A stretch of DNA of 5,116 bases. It comes from an archaeon. GTDB taxonomy: Archaea; Nanobdellota; Nanobdellia; Woesearchaeales; GW2011-AR9. Below the pieces are notes generated by a model. It worked only from the letters and a program-made list of their open reading frames with translations. It did not search any database and was not told where the DNA came from. The stretch's first letter is position 1. Each line of letters begins with the position of its first letter. Positions 1-4,820 of the stretch are shown here, piece by piece. The position numbers and the translations under genes were made by a program. The DNA is taken from positions 1 through 5,116 of the forward strand of contig JAHFRS010000094.1 in assembly GCA_023266155.1 (NCBI GenBank). The letters are read 5' to 3'.

Positions 1-1
1 A

Positions 2-652
2 ACTGGAAGTAATGATAAATTAGATGTCGATAAAGATTTTCCTAAAATAAGAGGAATCAAAGAGGGCTTAAAACAGTACTATGAAATTGAGCAAACCACT
101 GATTTGCTTTCTTTGAACTCTGGCAGAGTTTTAGCAAAAGTTGGGGCAAACAAACCTCAAAAAAATCTCGTAAAATTGCCTGTCAGTTTTCTGATTATAG
201 ATAACGAACCTCATCTAAATAAGACTGGCGTAGATAATCTCCTCAAGAAAAGTAAGAAACTTTACATAATTACCACAAACAAAAGCCATCCTGCTTTCAA
301 AAGAAAGGATGCTGATAATCTGGAAATTATCTACTACAAGAACAAAATTGACTTCGTTGATTTGTTCAGAAAACTGAAGCAGGATTATAAAATCAATAGA
401 ATGACTATTCAAACTGGCGGTACACTGAACTCGATTTTTTTGAGGAACAAATTGATTGATAAGATTTCTATTGTTGTTGCCCCAACTTTAATAGGTGGAA
501 AAGATACGCCCTCTTTGATTGACGGAAAATCTTTATCTTCTGTGAAAGAATTATCATTTATTAAAGCGTTGAAATTAACCGAAGTGAAAAAACTAAATGA
601 TTCTTATCTGCATTTGAAGTATGATGTTATCAATGACACCAAGATTGATTAA
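2..652 (+). CDS. RibD C-terminal / dihydrofolate-reductase-like protein, 5'-truncated
   Basis: The reading frame is open from base 2 to a TAA ending at 652, giving 216 residues; the true start lies before the window. The frame begins with TGSNDKLDVDKDFP, which I recognise as following the N-terminal 'SLDGK' strand of stand-alone RibD_C/DHFR-family proteins, so perhaps only 15-20 residues are missing. The Rossmann-type core is visible: IQTGGTLNS with its glycine turn (around residues 138-146) for NADPH binding, then LIDKISIVVAPTLIGGK, matching the family's 'LvDEl...aPvllGgk'. Family members use NADPH to reduce pyrimidine or pterin substrates. The substrate here cannot be told, and no deaminase domain is visible. 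Composition is AT-rich, unlike the convergent reductase gene at 773-2062. A TTG at 104 would remove conserved sequence and is not a credible start. Confidence 0.85.
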   Translation, partial: TGSNDKLDVDKDFPKIRGIKEGLKQYYEIEQTTDLLSLNSGRVLAKVGANKPQKNLVKLPVSFLIIDNEPHLNKTGVDNLLKKSKKLYIITTNKSHPAFKRKDADNLEIIYYKNKIDFVDLFRKLKQDYKINRMTIQTGGTLNSIFLRNKLIDKISIVVAPTLIGGKDTPSLIDGKSLSSVKELSFIKALKLTEVKKLNDSYLHLKYDVINDTKID

Positions 653-772
653 CGCCCCAGAAAATTACTCAAGCCACGCTGCGCTCTCCCTTCGCTTCGC
701 TCCGGTCGGGATGCCAAACACCAGATTAAGCGAAGTTGCCTCCTCCAACGGTGTTTTCAATGTTTCTATTTG

Positions 773-2062
773 TTAAGGATGCCGCACCTTCTCCTTATTC
801 ACCGGCTCCTCGCTGACAAAAAGAATTCCGTCCCTGACTCTCGTCTCATACACGGGCAGGCAGAATTTCTCCTTTCCCAAAAAGGAGCCGTCTTTCAGAT
901 TATACGTCCAGTAATGCCAGGGGCATTCGACCACTCCTTCGGAGAATCTGCCCTGATAAAGCGGTCCTTTCTGATGGGCACAGAGGTTAGAGATGGCAAA
1001 AAACGAGTTGCCTTGCTTAAAGATGGCGATGGGCTGTTTCCCGACGTAGAATTTCTTTCCCTTCCCCTCCTGGAAGTCCTTGACCAGCGCCAGGGCGATA
1101 AATCGTTTTCCGCCATCGTGGAACTCCTGGTTGGTCGCCTGAATTGACTGGTTTATGGTTCGGTCTTCCTGCCCGCGTTTGATCCATCCCGCCAGATGCG
1201 AACCGAAGACAATAATAGGTGAGAGCCAGAATAATCCCTTGAGCCAGACATTCTGCAGCGAAATGACGCCCAGCCAGGCATGCAGCAGTATGGAAAGGTA
1301 GGCAATATAGATCAGAACATGCAGCTGTTTCCAGCCGAAGACATAAGTCTGCATGATTTTTCTGATGAGGCTGTAGGGAGCCACTACTATCCATAGACCA
1401 GCAAACAGAAGAATGATGCCAAGATGAGTATTTACCGCAGGATCGGCTTGCTGAAGGGTGTAGAAATAGTATCCCGCTCCCATATAGAGCAGAAAGAGAG
1501 CAGCGTGCAGCGACTTCCATCCCCATGATGGCACTGCCTTCTGCAGGAAGTCCCAGGAGCTTGCTGCCAGCCACAGGAAAATAAACCAGGCAGTAAAGCC
1601 ATAAAAGGTAAATGGAGAGGAAAAAGTGTCCCGGAGGGAAAAGGAGAAGTAGCTGGAAAAGATGATGGCAGCATGCAGTGACCCCAGCAGGAAGACGGTA
1701 ACGCCCAGATGCCGGCGGTAAAAGTAGAGGCGACGAATTCTCTCCGAAAACCGCGACCAGGGGCCGATCAACAAAACCAGGTTGAGCAGGAAGAAAGCGA
1801 GTAACGAGGCCGTGCGCACGACCAGGCTGATGGGATCAACCTGGGGGAAGAAGATTTTTGCAGCGATAAAAGTAATAAAGATAAAAGTAATGAGGAAACG
1901 GTCGCATTTTTCTTCCTTGAGACTGGTTCGGAGGTAGAGAAGTTCTAAGAGGACTAACGTTGCTATAACGCTGTAAAAGATATTCTCGCGGATGAAAGAG
2001 CTGCTGAGTACAGCTATCAGAAAAGCAATTCCAATTAGTGCCGCTCTCAAATGCCGTTTCAT
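773..2062 (-). CDS. Ferric-reductase-like transmembrane protein fused to a C-terminal Rieske [2Fe-2S] domain
   Basis: This is a 429-residue membrane redox protein. Residues about 5-300 are hydrophobic helices (roughly 8-38, 56-72, 79-100, 120-138, 152-170, 184-202, 213-230, 247-268 and 276-294). Histidines suited to haem ligation sit in or near them: H118 in YRRHLG, H130, H186, H248 and H261. This resembles the ferric reductase-like/MsrQ-YedZ fold. Residues about 320-418 form a Rieske domain with C361-x-H363 and C380-x-x-H383, separated by 16 residues, which is the standard cluster-binding spacing. The likely role is electron transfer between the Rieske cluster and membrane haem; donor and acceptor are unknown. 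I chose the ATG at 2062 because MKRHLRAALIGIAFL gives a basic-then-hydrophobic N-terminus. The frame extends to a GTG at 2128, but that adds a stretch containing a hairpin. No Shine-Dalgarno site is seen, and a weak TTTAT element (2081-2090) would suit a leaderless mRNA. GC content is higher than in the flanking AT-rich genes. Confidence 0.9.
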   Translation of the reverse strand: MKRHLRAALIGIAFLIAVLSSSFIRENIFYSVIATLVLLELLYLRTSLKEEKCDRFLITFIFITFIAAKIFFPQVDPISLVVRTASLLAFFLLNLVLLIGPWSRFSERIRRLYFYRRHLGVTVFLLGSLHAAIIFSSYFSFSLRDTFSSPFTFYGFTAWFIFLWLAASSWDFLQKAVPSWGWKSLHAALFLLYMGAGYYFYTLQQADPAVNTHLGIILLFAGLWIVVAPYSLIRKIMQTYVFGWKQLHVLIYIAYLSILLHAWLGVISLQNVWLKGLFWLSPIIVFGSHLAGWIKRGQEDRTINQSIQATNQEFHDGGKRFIALALVKDFQEGKGKKFYVGKQPIAIFKQGNSFFAISNLCAHQKGPLYQGRFSEGVVECPWHYWTYNLKDGSFLGKEKFCLPVYETRVRDGILFVSEEPVNKEKVRHP

Positions 2063-2098
2063 GAAAAAAATGATAGTGAGGATAAAGTTGGCTAGCTC

Positions 2099-2119
2099 AT
2101 AAGAGGCTTCGCCCCTTAT
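2099..2119 (-). other. Hairpin between the tRNA and the reductase gene
   Basis: On the minus strand, ATAAGGGGC, a GAA loop and GCCTCTTAT form a 9-bp stem with one G-U pair. It lies between the tRNA 3' end and the ATG of the reductase gene. No T-tract follows it, so it is not a standard archaeal terminator. It could be a processing or leader structure if the two genes are co-transcribed. Function is unknown. Confidence 0.4.
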
Positions 2120-2166
2120 CAACCCCACAGGCTTACGCCAATTATGAATAAATGGGCCTGCCCGGA

Positions 2167-2262
2167 CTTTCGTTCTGTTACATTATTTTGCCAGTGTCGT
2201 GGGATTTCCGACCACAGGGAGGAATATCCCACCTGAGTACGACTTGCATAGTGTAACTTGCT
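2167..2262 (-). other. tRNA-Val intron 3 (T-loop, 59/60), 96 nt
   Basis: The outer helix is the T stem CCCGG:CCGGG. The central helix is TTCG:CGAA, with bulges AA^A and AG^T, and excision restores the T-loop TTCGAAT. Beyond a 4x4 internal mismatch the intron closes again with GTTACA:TGTAAC. It then carries an inner stem GTGGGAT:ATCCCAC extended by TTCC:GGAA across one bulged A, capped by an 11-nt loop. I see no box C/D or other guide RNA motif, and it is too short to encode a homing endonuclease. Confidence 0.85.
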
Positions 2263-2284
2263 TTCGAACCGGGGTTCTTCTCGA

Positions 2285-2313
2285 CTCTGAAAACAACGAA
2301 TTTAACGAGTTTT
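2285..2313 (-). other. tRNA-Val intron 2 (canonical 37/38), 29 nt
   Basis: The intron lies one base 3' of the anticodon, the commonest archaeal position. The outer helix is the anticodon stem TCTCG:CGAGA. The central helix is TTGA:TCAG (one T-G wobble), with bulges CG^A and AG^T. The intron side continues as AAAC:GTTT. This is a complete canonical BHB with 4-bp centre and 3-nt bulges. Confidence 0.88.
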
Positions 2314-2330
2314 CGTCAACGAGACGTCAT

Positions 2331-2352
2331 CAATGGTCTCTTTTAAAGAGAT
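2331..2352 (-). other. tRNA-Val intron 1 (D-loop, 20a/21), 22 nt
   Basis: The three ligation registers giving the same mature sequence differ in their BHB fit; this one is best. The central helix is GTGG:CCAT (one G-T wobble). The 5' bulge is CT^A and the 3' bulge TG^A. The intron's own stem TCTCTT:AAGAGA (TAA loop) stacks directly on the central helix. On the exon side, the tRNA's D stem GTC:GAC serves as the outer helix, next to one T-T mismatch. Removal leaves the standard D-arm ...GGCTATGAC. Confidence 0.82.
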
Positions 2353-2396
2353 AGCCACTAGACCACAGGCCCTGGGAAAGCGCAAGGCTTATATGG

Positions 2397-2414
2397 TTTT
2401 ATAAACTTTCTTGT
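2397..2414 (-). promoter_or_regulatory. TATA/BRE promoter of the tRNA-Val gene
   Basis: On the minus strand, GTTTATAAAA (2397-2406) is preceded by a purine-rich BRE-like AAGAAAG. The TATA centre at about 2401 predicts initiation near 2375, about three bases before the mature tRNA 5' end. A second AT-rich element (CATATAAG, about 2388-2395) lies too close to the tRNA to be the main box. Confidence 0.7.
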
Positions 2415-2542
2415 TCTGAGTGCTAGGTGTAACTAAGAGACCTTATCGTTTGGTCGATAGAAAAACAGGAATGAAATGACTAACTTCGTCTCACGTTGAC
2501 TAAACAAAATTTTCCAGATATTTATGGGGGGCGTTATTCCTC
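2415..2542. other. Non-coding stretch between tRNA-Val promoter and small membrane protein gene
   Basis: No credible reading frame is seen on either strand. One short inverted repeat is present (TATCG and CGATA, about 2446-2460). On the minus strand, just after the stop codon of the 2543-3004 gene, there is a C-run and then a T-rich segment (TTTTGTTT, about 2510-2517). That segment could serve as a weak terminator for the gene, but the evidence is thin. Confidence 0.35.
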
Positions 2543-3004
2543 TTACAAATCTCGGTTTATGCATGGAAAAATCTCTTCGTTAAATCCGGGTTCTTCATCA
2601 ACATTAGTATACAATGTCAAGTTAACACAATCACCCGGTCTTTGACCAAGCCGGTTAACCCTGGCGGTATAGGTAATGCCTTGACGAGTAAGGAAATTTC
2701 GTAATTCTGAAGAATTTAAGCTAGGTTGTTTTCCTTCGATTAGAAAATATTCGAATGGTGCCTTCGTTCGTAGCGTTCCTTCTTTATCTGGTTGAACACG
2801 AGTTCCATCTACAAATCCTAATGTGTACCAAAAGCCGCTTGTCAATCCTTCTGGCCTATCGATCAACAGTGCATCACTAACACCGTCACCATTCACATCA
2901 CCCCATCCAATGGGCTTAATTTCTCTTCCAGGAGCAACAGCATATAGTAATCCAACTAAACCAACAGCCGCAACAGCTCCCGCAACATTTTGTTTTATGT
3001 TCAT
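2543..3004 (-). CDS. Small membrane-anchored hypothetical protein with a calcium-loop motif
   Basis: This 153-residue protein is not one I recognise. It starts MNIKQ, followed by one hydrophobic segment (about residues 7-25) that could be a signal anchor or signal peptide. No lipobox cysteine is present. Residues 36-44 (DVNGDGVSD) match the DxNxDGxxD calcium-binding loop seen in dockerin and FG-GAP/EF-hand-like repeats. The rest is polar, with two cysteines (C126, C148) that could pair if the domain is outside the cell. The motif supports an extracytoplasmic calcium-stabilised domain, but one loop alone does not set the family. A GAGG at 3014-3017 lies 9 nt before the ATG. The gene is divergent from the HEPN/MNT pair, and no partner gene is visible. 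Confidence 0.75.
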   Translation of the reverse strand: MNIKQNVAGAVAAVGLVGLLYAVAPGREIKPIGWGDVNGDGVSDALLIDRPEGLTSGFWYTLGFVDGTRVQPDKEGTLRTKAPFEYFLIEGKQPSLNSSELRNFLTRQGITYTARVNRLGQRPGDCVNLTLYTNVDEEPGFNEEIFPCINRDL

Positions 3005-3050
3005 TTTTATTGGCCTCTATTTTAATCTTTTATAGCTCTTAAAGTGGCCC

Positions 3051-3068
3051 CACTATATAACTCTTTCG
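3051..3068 (-). promoter_or_regulatory. TATA/BRE promoter for the small membrane protein gene
   Basis: On the minus strand, CGAAAGAG (BRE-like) is followed by TTATATAG centred near 3056. This predicts initiation near 3030 and a leader of about 26 nt containing the GAGG site. A second box, GCTATAAAAG (3026-3035), is spaced to give a leaderless transcript starting at the ATG. I cannot tell which is used. Confidence 0.5.
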
Positions 3069-3095
3069 TCTTTCTTCAGTAATCACACTATAAAA

Positions 3096-3110
3096 CGAAA
3101 GATATTTATA
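3096..3110 (+). promoter_or_regulatory. TATA/BRE promoter for the HEPN/MNT operon
   Basis: CGAAAG (3096-3101, BRE-like) precedes ATATTTATA (3102-3110), predicting initiation around 3130. An alternative box, CTATAAAA (3088-3095), would start transcription near 3118. In either case the start falls among the 20-bp repeats, so a protein bound there should block transcription. Confidence 0.55.
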
Positions 3111-3170
3111 CCTACTGGTCATTTTTCCAACCAGCTGGTCAAATAATTAACCACATGGTCAAAATGGATG
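3111..3170 (+). repeat. Three 20-bp-spaced direct repeats, probable operator of the HEPN/MNT operon
   Basis: Three consecutive 20-bp units start at 3111, 3131 and 3151. All begin CC and carry TGGTCA at the same offset (3116, 3136, 3156), followed by an A/T-rich half. The spacing is about two helical turns, so bound proteins would sit on one DNA face. The middle unit sits in a 10-bp palindrome ACCAGCTGGT (3130-3139). The third unit includes the MNT start codon. Binding by the downstream winged-helix MNT protein is an inference. Confidence 0.6.
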
Positions 3171-3700
3171 AATTATTCAAAAACAACACCTATAAAATAC
3201 TGGAACTCTTTATAGAATTTCCGAGCAAAGACTTCTCGATAAGAGGGATCGCTCGACACTTGAAGCTTAGCCATGCGACAGTGTTAAAATACATTGCTGA
3301 CCTCGAAAAAATGGGCTTTATCAAAAAGAAAGAAGCCACTCTCTACCCTACTTATTTTGCCAATACTGAAAACCAGAAATACACCTTTTACAAAAGGAAT
3401 GGGCTTATTTTCAAAATCAACGAATCAGGACTTATTGATTACGTCCAAAAAGAAACATTACCATCATCCATCATTCTCTTTGGTAGTGGTGCAAAAGCAA
3501 CATTTACTGAGAAGAGTGATATTGACATTTTTGTAGAAGCAAATGAACCCAAATTAGACCTTGTCAAATACGAGAAAAAACTAAACCACAAAATTAACCT
3601 CCTCTTTGAGCAAAATATCAACAATCTCTCTAAAGAATTGCGAAACAATATTATTAATGGTGTTATTTTATATGGTTTCATCAAAATTAATGGAGGCTAA
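3155..3700 (+). CDS. MNT-family nucleotidyltransferase-like antitoxin with N-terminal winged helix
   Basis: The protein has 181 residues in two parts. Residues about 8-62 form a winged helix: FSIRGIARHLKLSHATVLKYIADLEKMGFIKKK reads as helix-turn-helix plus wing. Residues about 100-180 are a minimal nucleotidyltransferase domain: ILFGSGAKATFTEKSDIDIFVE (about 107-128) has the GS signature and the D122-x-D124 metal-binding pair. The expected third carboxylate appears to be Asn (N148 in HKINLLF), so catalysis may be weak or lost; this rests on my by-eye alignment. In HEPN/MNT systems the MNT protein neutralises the HEPN RNase, in studied cases by adding AMP residues to it. Here it probably also represses its own promoter. 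The start could be 3155 or the ATG at 3164 (MDELF); neither has a clear Shine-Dalgarno site. The gene is AT-rich, and its stop is 2 nt before the HEPN gene. Confidence 0.88.
   Translation: MVKMDELFKNNTYKILELFIEFPSKDFSIRGIARHLKLSHATVLKYIADLEKMGFIKKKEATLYPTYFANTENQKYTFYKRNGLIFKINESGLIDYVQKETLPSSIILFGSGAKATFTEKSDIDIFVEANEPKLDLVKYEKKLNHKINLLFEQNINNLSKELRNNIINGVILYGFIKINGG
3692..3696 (+). promoter_or_regulatory. Strong ribosome binding site of the HEPN gene inside the MNT 3' end
   Basis: GGAGG encodes part of the last two glycine codons of the MNT gene and lies 6 nt before the HEPN ATG. It fixes the HEPN start and suggests coupled translation. It is the clearest Shine-Dalgarno site in the window. 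Confidence 0.85.
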
Positions 3701-3702
3701 CT

Positions 3703-4125
3703 ATGGCAAAAGAAATGAGCTGGAAAGAATGTGTTGAAGAGAAAATAATCACGCCATCTGTTCCGGATGAAGAACGGTCAAATCAAATGTTGATAATGGC
3801 TAATCTTCGCTTAAAATTCTGGGATAAGAAAGTTTCTGATGAATTCATCGTCTTGAAAGTTGAGGCTTACTATGATATCATCAAAGAACTTATTTTTGCT
3901 CATCTTTACAAAAATGGCTATAACTGTAGCAATCATCTCTGCCTCATTGCCTATCTCAAAGAGAAAATGAAAGACTTTGACTTTGAAATCCAAAAGATCG
4001 ATGAGTTACGAAAAGTACGAAACGAAATCAATTACAGGGGATTAGCTGTCAAGAAAGATTACTTAGAGAGAAACGAATTGGAGTTCAAGAACATCATCAA
4101 ACGATTGAAAGAAGAACTTGGATAA
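3703..4125 (+). CDS. HEPN domain protein, putative RNase toxin
   Basis: This 140-residue, largely helical protein fits the HEPN four-helix bundle: helices around residues 24-45, 46-70, 78-110 and 118-138. The active-site region is R106-N107-EIN-Y111, the RNxxxY form of the Rx4-6H motif, with Tyr in place of His. HEPN toxins cut RNA as dimers, with the Arg/Asn/His residues at the interface. The Tyr variant is one I have seen in archaeal HEPN/MNT pairs, but it leaves RNase activity uncertain. An N-terminal extension (MSWKECVEEKII) resembles that of archaeal HEPN proteins. The gene follows the MNT gene by 2 nt, with its GGAGG site inside that gene, as expected for a toxin-antitoxin operon. It is AT-rich like its partner and unlike the following methyltransferase, so the pair probably moved together. 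Confidence 0.85.
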   Translation: MAKEMSWKECVEEKIITPSVPDEERSNQMLIMANLRLKFWDKKVSDEFIVLKVEAYYDIIKELIFAHLYKNGYNCSNHLCLIAYLKEKMKDFDFEIQKIDELRKVRNEINYRGLAVKKDYLERNELEFKNIIKRLKEELG

Positions 4126-4146
4126 TACCCGCCATAACTTTTAACC

Positions 4147-4794
4147 ATGGATCCAGAAACAGCCTTTTTATCAGGACTGATAGAGTTGCAATATGGCCAG
4201 AAAGTGGAAGAGAAATTGAAACGGATTGCTGCAGCTATCCCTTGGGCCCGGGGCTGGCCGGACAATAAGACCGCTTTCTGGAATGCCGAAGCCTTCATGT
4301 GGCAGCGGAAGATTGACCAGAAAACCAGAACACAGATTGAGGATGAATTAGCCTTCCTGAACAATGGGAAAAATCTTGATATCGGCTGCGGCGCCTACAG
4401 CTACCTTCCTTCCGTGGCCGGCCTGGACCTGTCTGAAGAAATGCTCACACTGAATGACCGCCTGCAGCAGAAAGTTGTCCATGATCTGGAGAAAAGATTG
4501 CCATTTCCCGCGGGCAGCTTTGATTCCGTCACTGCCATCTTTGTGCTAAATTATATTACACGATACGAAAAACTCCTGCGGGAAATCCAGCGCGTCCTGA
4601 CCGGGAAAGGCCTCCTGGTGGCAGTGGTATCGTCTAAGCCCATCAATGACTGGCAGCGGCAGAAAGAAGTGAACACCTTTTCTGCCGAAGAGTGGAGGTC
4701 GGCCCTGGAACAAGCCGGATTTAAAGTTAACGTACAGCCCCAAAAAGCCCTCCTGTTCTTCCATTGTTGTAAACGGGCAGCGAAAACTATATAA
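4147..4794 (+). CDS. Class I SAM-dependent methyltransferase, substrate unknown
   Basis: The protein has 215 residues. SAM-binding motif I is NLDIGCGAYSYLP (76-88), with a glycine loop. The acidic residue binding the ribose is probably D94 in GLDLSEEML. A further D113 (VHDLE) and LPFPAGSFDSVTAIFVLNYI (118-137) give motifs of the Methyltransf_11 type. LLREIQRVLTGKGLLVAVVS (143-162) is the usual post-core helix-strand. Residues 1-70 are an uncharacteristic helical lead (FWNAEAFMWQRKIDQKTR) that may contact the substrate. I cannot name the substrate. The ATG comes 21 nt after the HEPN stop without a Shine-Dalgarno site. An AT-rich ATAATA (4122-4127) about 23 nt upstream could drive a leaderless mRNA. 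GC content is clearly higher than in the HEPN/MNT genes, so it is probably a resident gene and not part of the toxin-antitoxin module. Confidence 0.85.
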   Translation: MDPETAFLSGLIELQYGQKVEEKLKRIAAAIPWARGWPDNKTAFWNAEAFMWQRKIDQKTRTQIEDELAFLNNGKNLDIGCGAYSYLPSVAGLDLSEEMLTLNDRLQQKVVHDLEKRLPFPAGSFDSVTAIFVLNYITRYEKLLREIQRVLTGKGLLVAVVSSKPINDWQRQKEVNTFSAEEWRSALEQAGFKVNVQPQKALLFFHCCKRAAKTI

Positions 4795-4796
4795 AA
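4781..4796 (+). promoter_or_regulatory. Strong TATA/BRE promoter for the OB-fold gene
   Basis: CGAAAAC (BRE-like) and TATATAAAA (4788-4796) form the best archaeal promoter in the window. The box overlaps the last codons and the TAA stop of the methyltransferase gene. Its centre is about 29 nt before the OB-fold ATG, so the transcript should start at or within a few bases of that ATG. Confidence 0.7.
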
Positions 4797-4806
4797 GCCA
4801 GCAGGC

Positions 4807-4811
4807 AGGAG
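4807..4811 (+). promoter_or_regulatory. Shine-Dalgarno-like AGGAG before the OB-fold gene
   Basis: AGGAG lies 9 nt before the ATG at 4821. It would be absent from the short transcript predicted from the TATA box at 4788. It could therefore work only on a longer mRNA reading through from the methyltransferase gene. Confidence 0.45.
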
Positions 4812-4820
4812 CCTCTAATC

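Larger units (their letters stand above)
2153..2372 (-). tRNA. trnV: tRNA-Val (anticodon GAC) interrupted by three introns
   Basis: The gene's two ends form a 7-bp acceptor stem: GGGCCTG at 2366-2372 and CAGGCCC at 2154-2160, with discriminator A at 2153. Exons are 2353-2372, 2314-2330, 2263-2284 and 2153-2166. Joined, they make a 73-nt tRNA. It has D stem GTC:GAC, a D-loop with TAGTGGCTAT, anticodon stem TCTCG:CGAGA, loop TTGACGT, variable loop AGAAC, T stem CCCGG:CCGGG and T-loop TTCGAAT. Anticodon GAC at 34-36 with A73 and G3:C70 fits valine. Every stem is fully paired, and each intron boundary lies in a BHB-like motif, so chance is very unlikely. Position 37 is G rather than the more usual A. 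No CCA is encoded. Removal of the introns needs the archaeal splicing endonuclease and RtcB ligase. The reductase gene lies downstream on the same strand. Confidence 0.9.

Noticed and set aside
104..106. TTG start at 104 for the RibD-like protein
   Set aside because: The frame is open upstream and encodes conserved family sequence; the gene simply runs off the window.
770..1147. Plus-strand open frame of 125 codons
   Set aside because: It is antisense to the Rieske domain, whose motifs are unmistakable on the minus strand; no recognisable protein.
1017..1674. Other minus-strand frames overlapping the reductase gene
   Set aside because: Their translations have no domain character; they are frame shadows of the membrane domain.
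2063..2128. GTG start at 2128 for the reductase-Rieske gene, giving 451 residues
   Set aside because: It adds 22 residues encoded across a strong hairpin, has no Shine-Dalgarno site, and begins 25 bases after the tRNA 3' end. The ATG at 2062 gives a better membrane-protein N-terminus. It cannot be fully excluded.
2153..2372. Reading the 219-base region between GGGCCTG and CAGGCCC as a tRNA with one large intron
   Set aside because: No single intron restores a cloverleaf; D-arm, anticodon arm and T-arm each need their own excision.
2153..2372. The tRNA as an integration (att) site for the HEPN/MNT block
   Set aside because: I found no second copy of the tRNA 3' end within the window and no integrase gene.
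3111..3170. A CRISPR-like array
   Set aside because: Only three units with a short conserved core, no unique spacers of normal length and no cas genes; operator repeats fit better.
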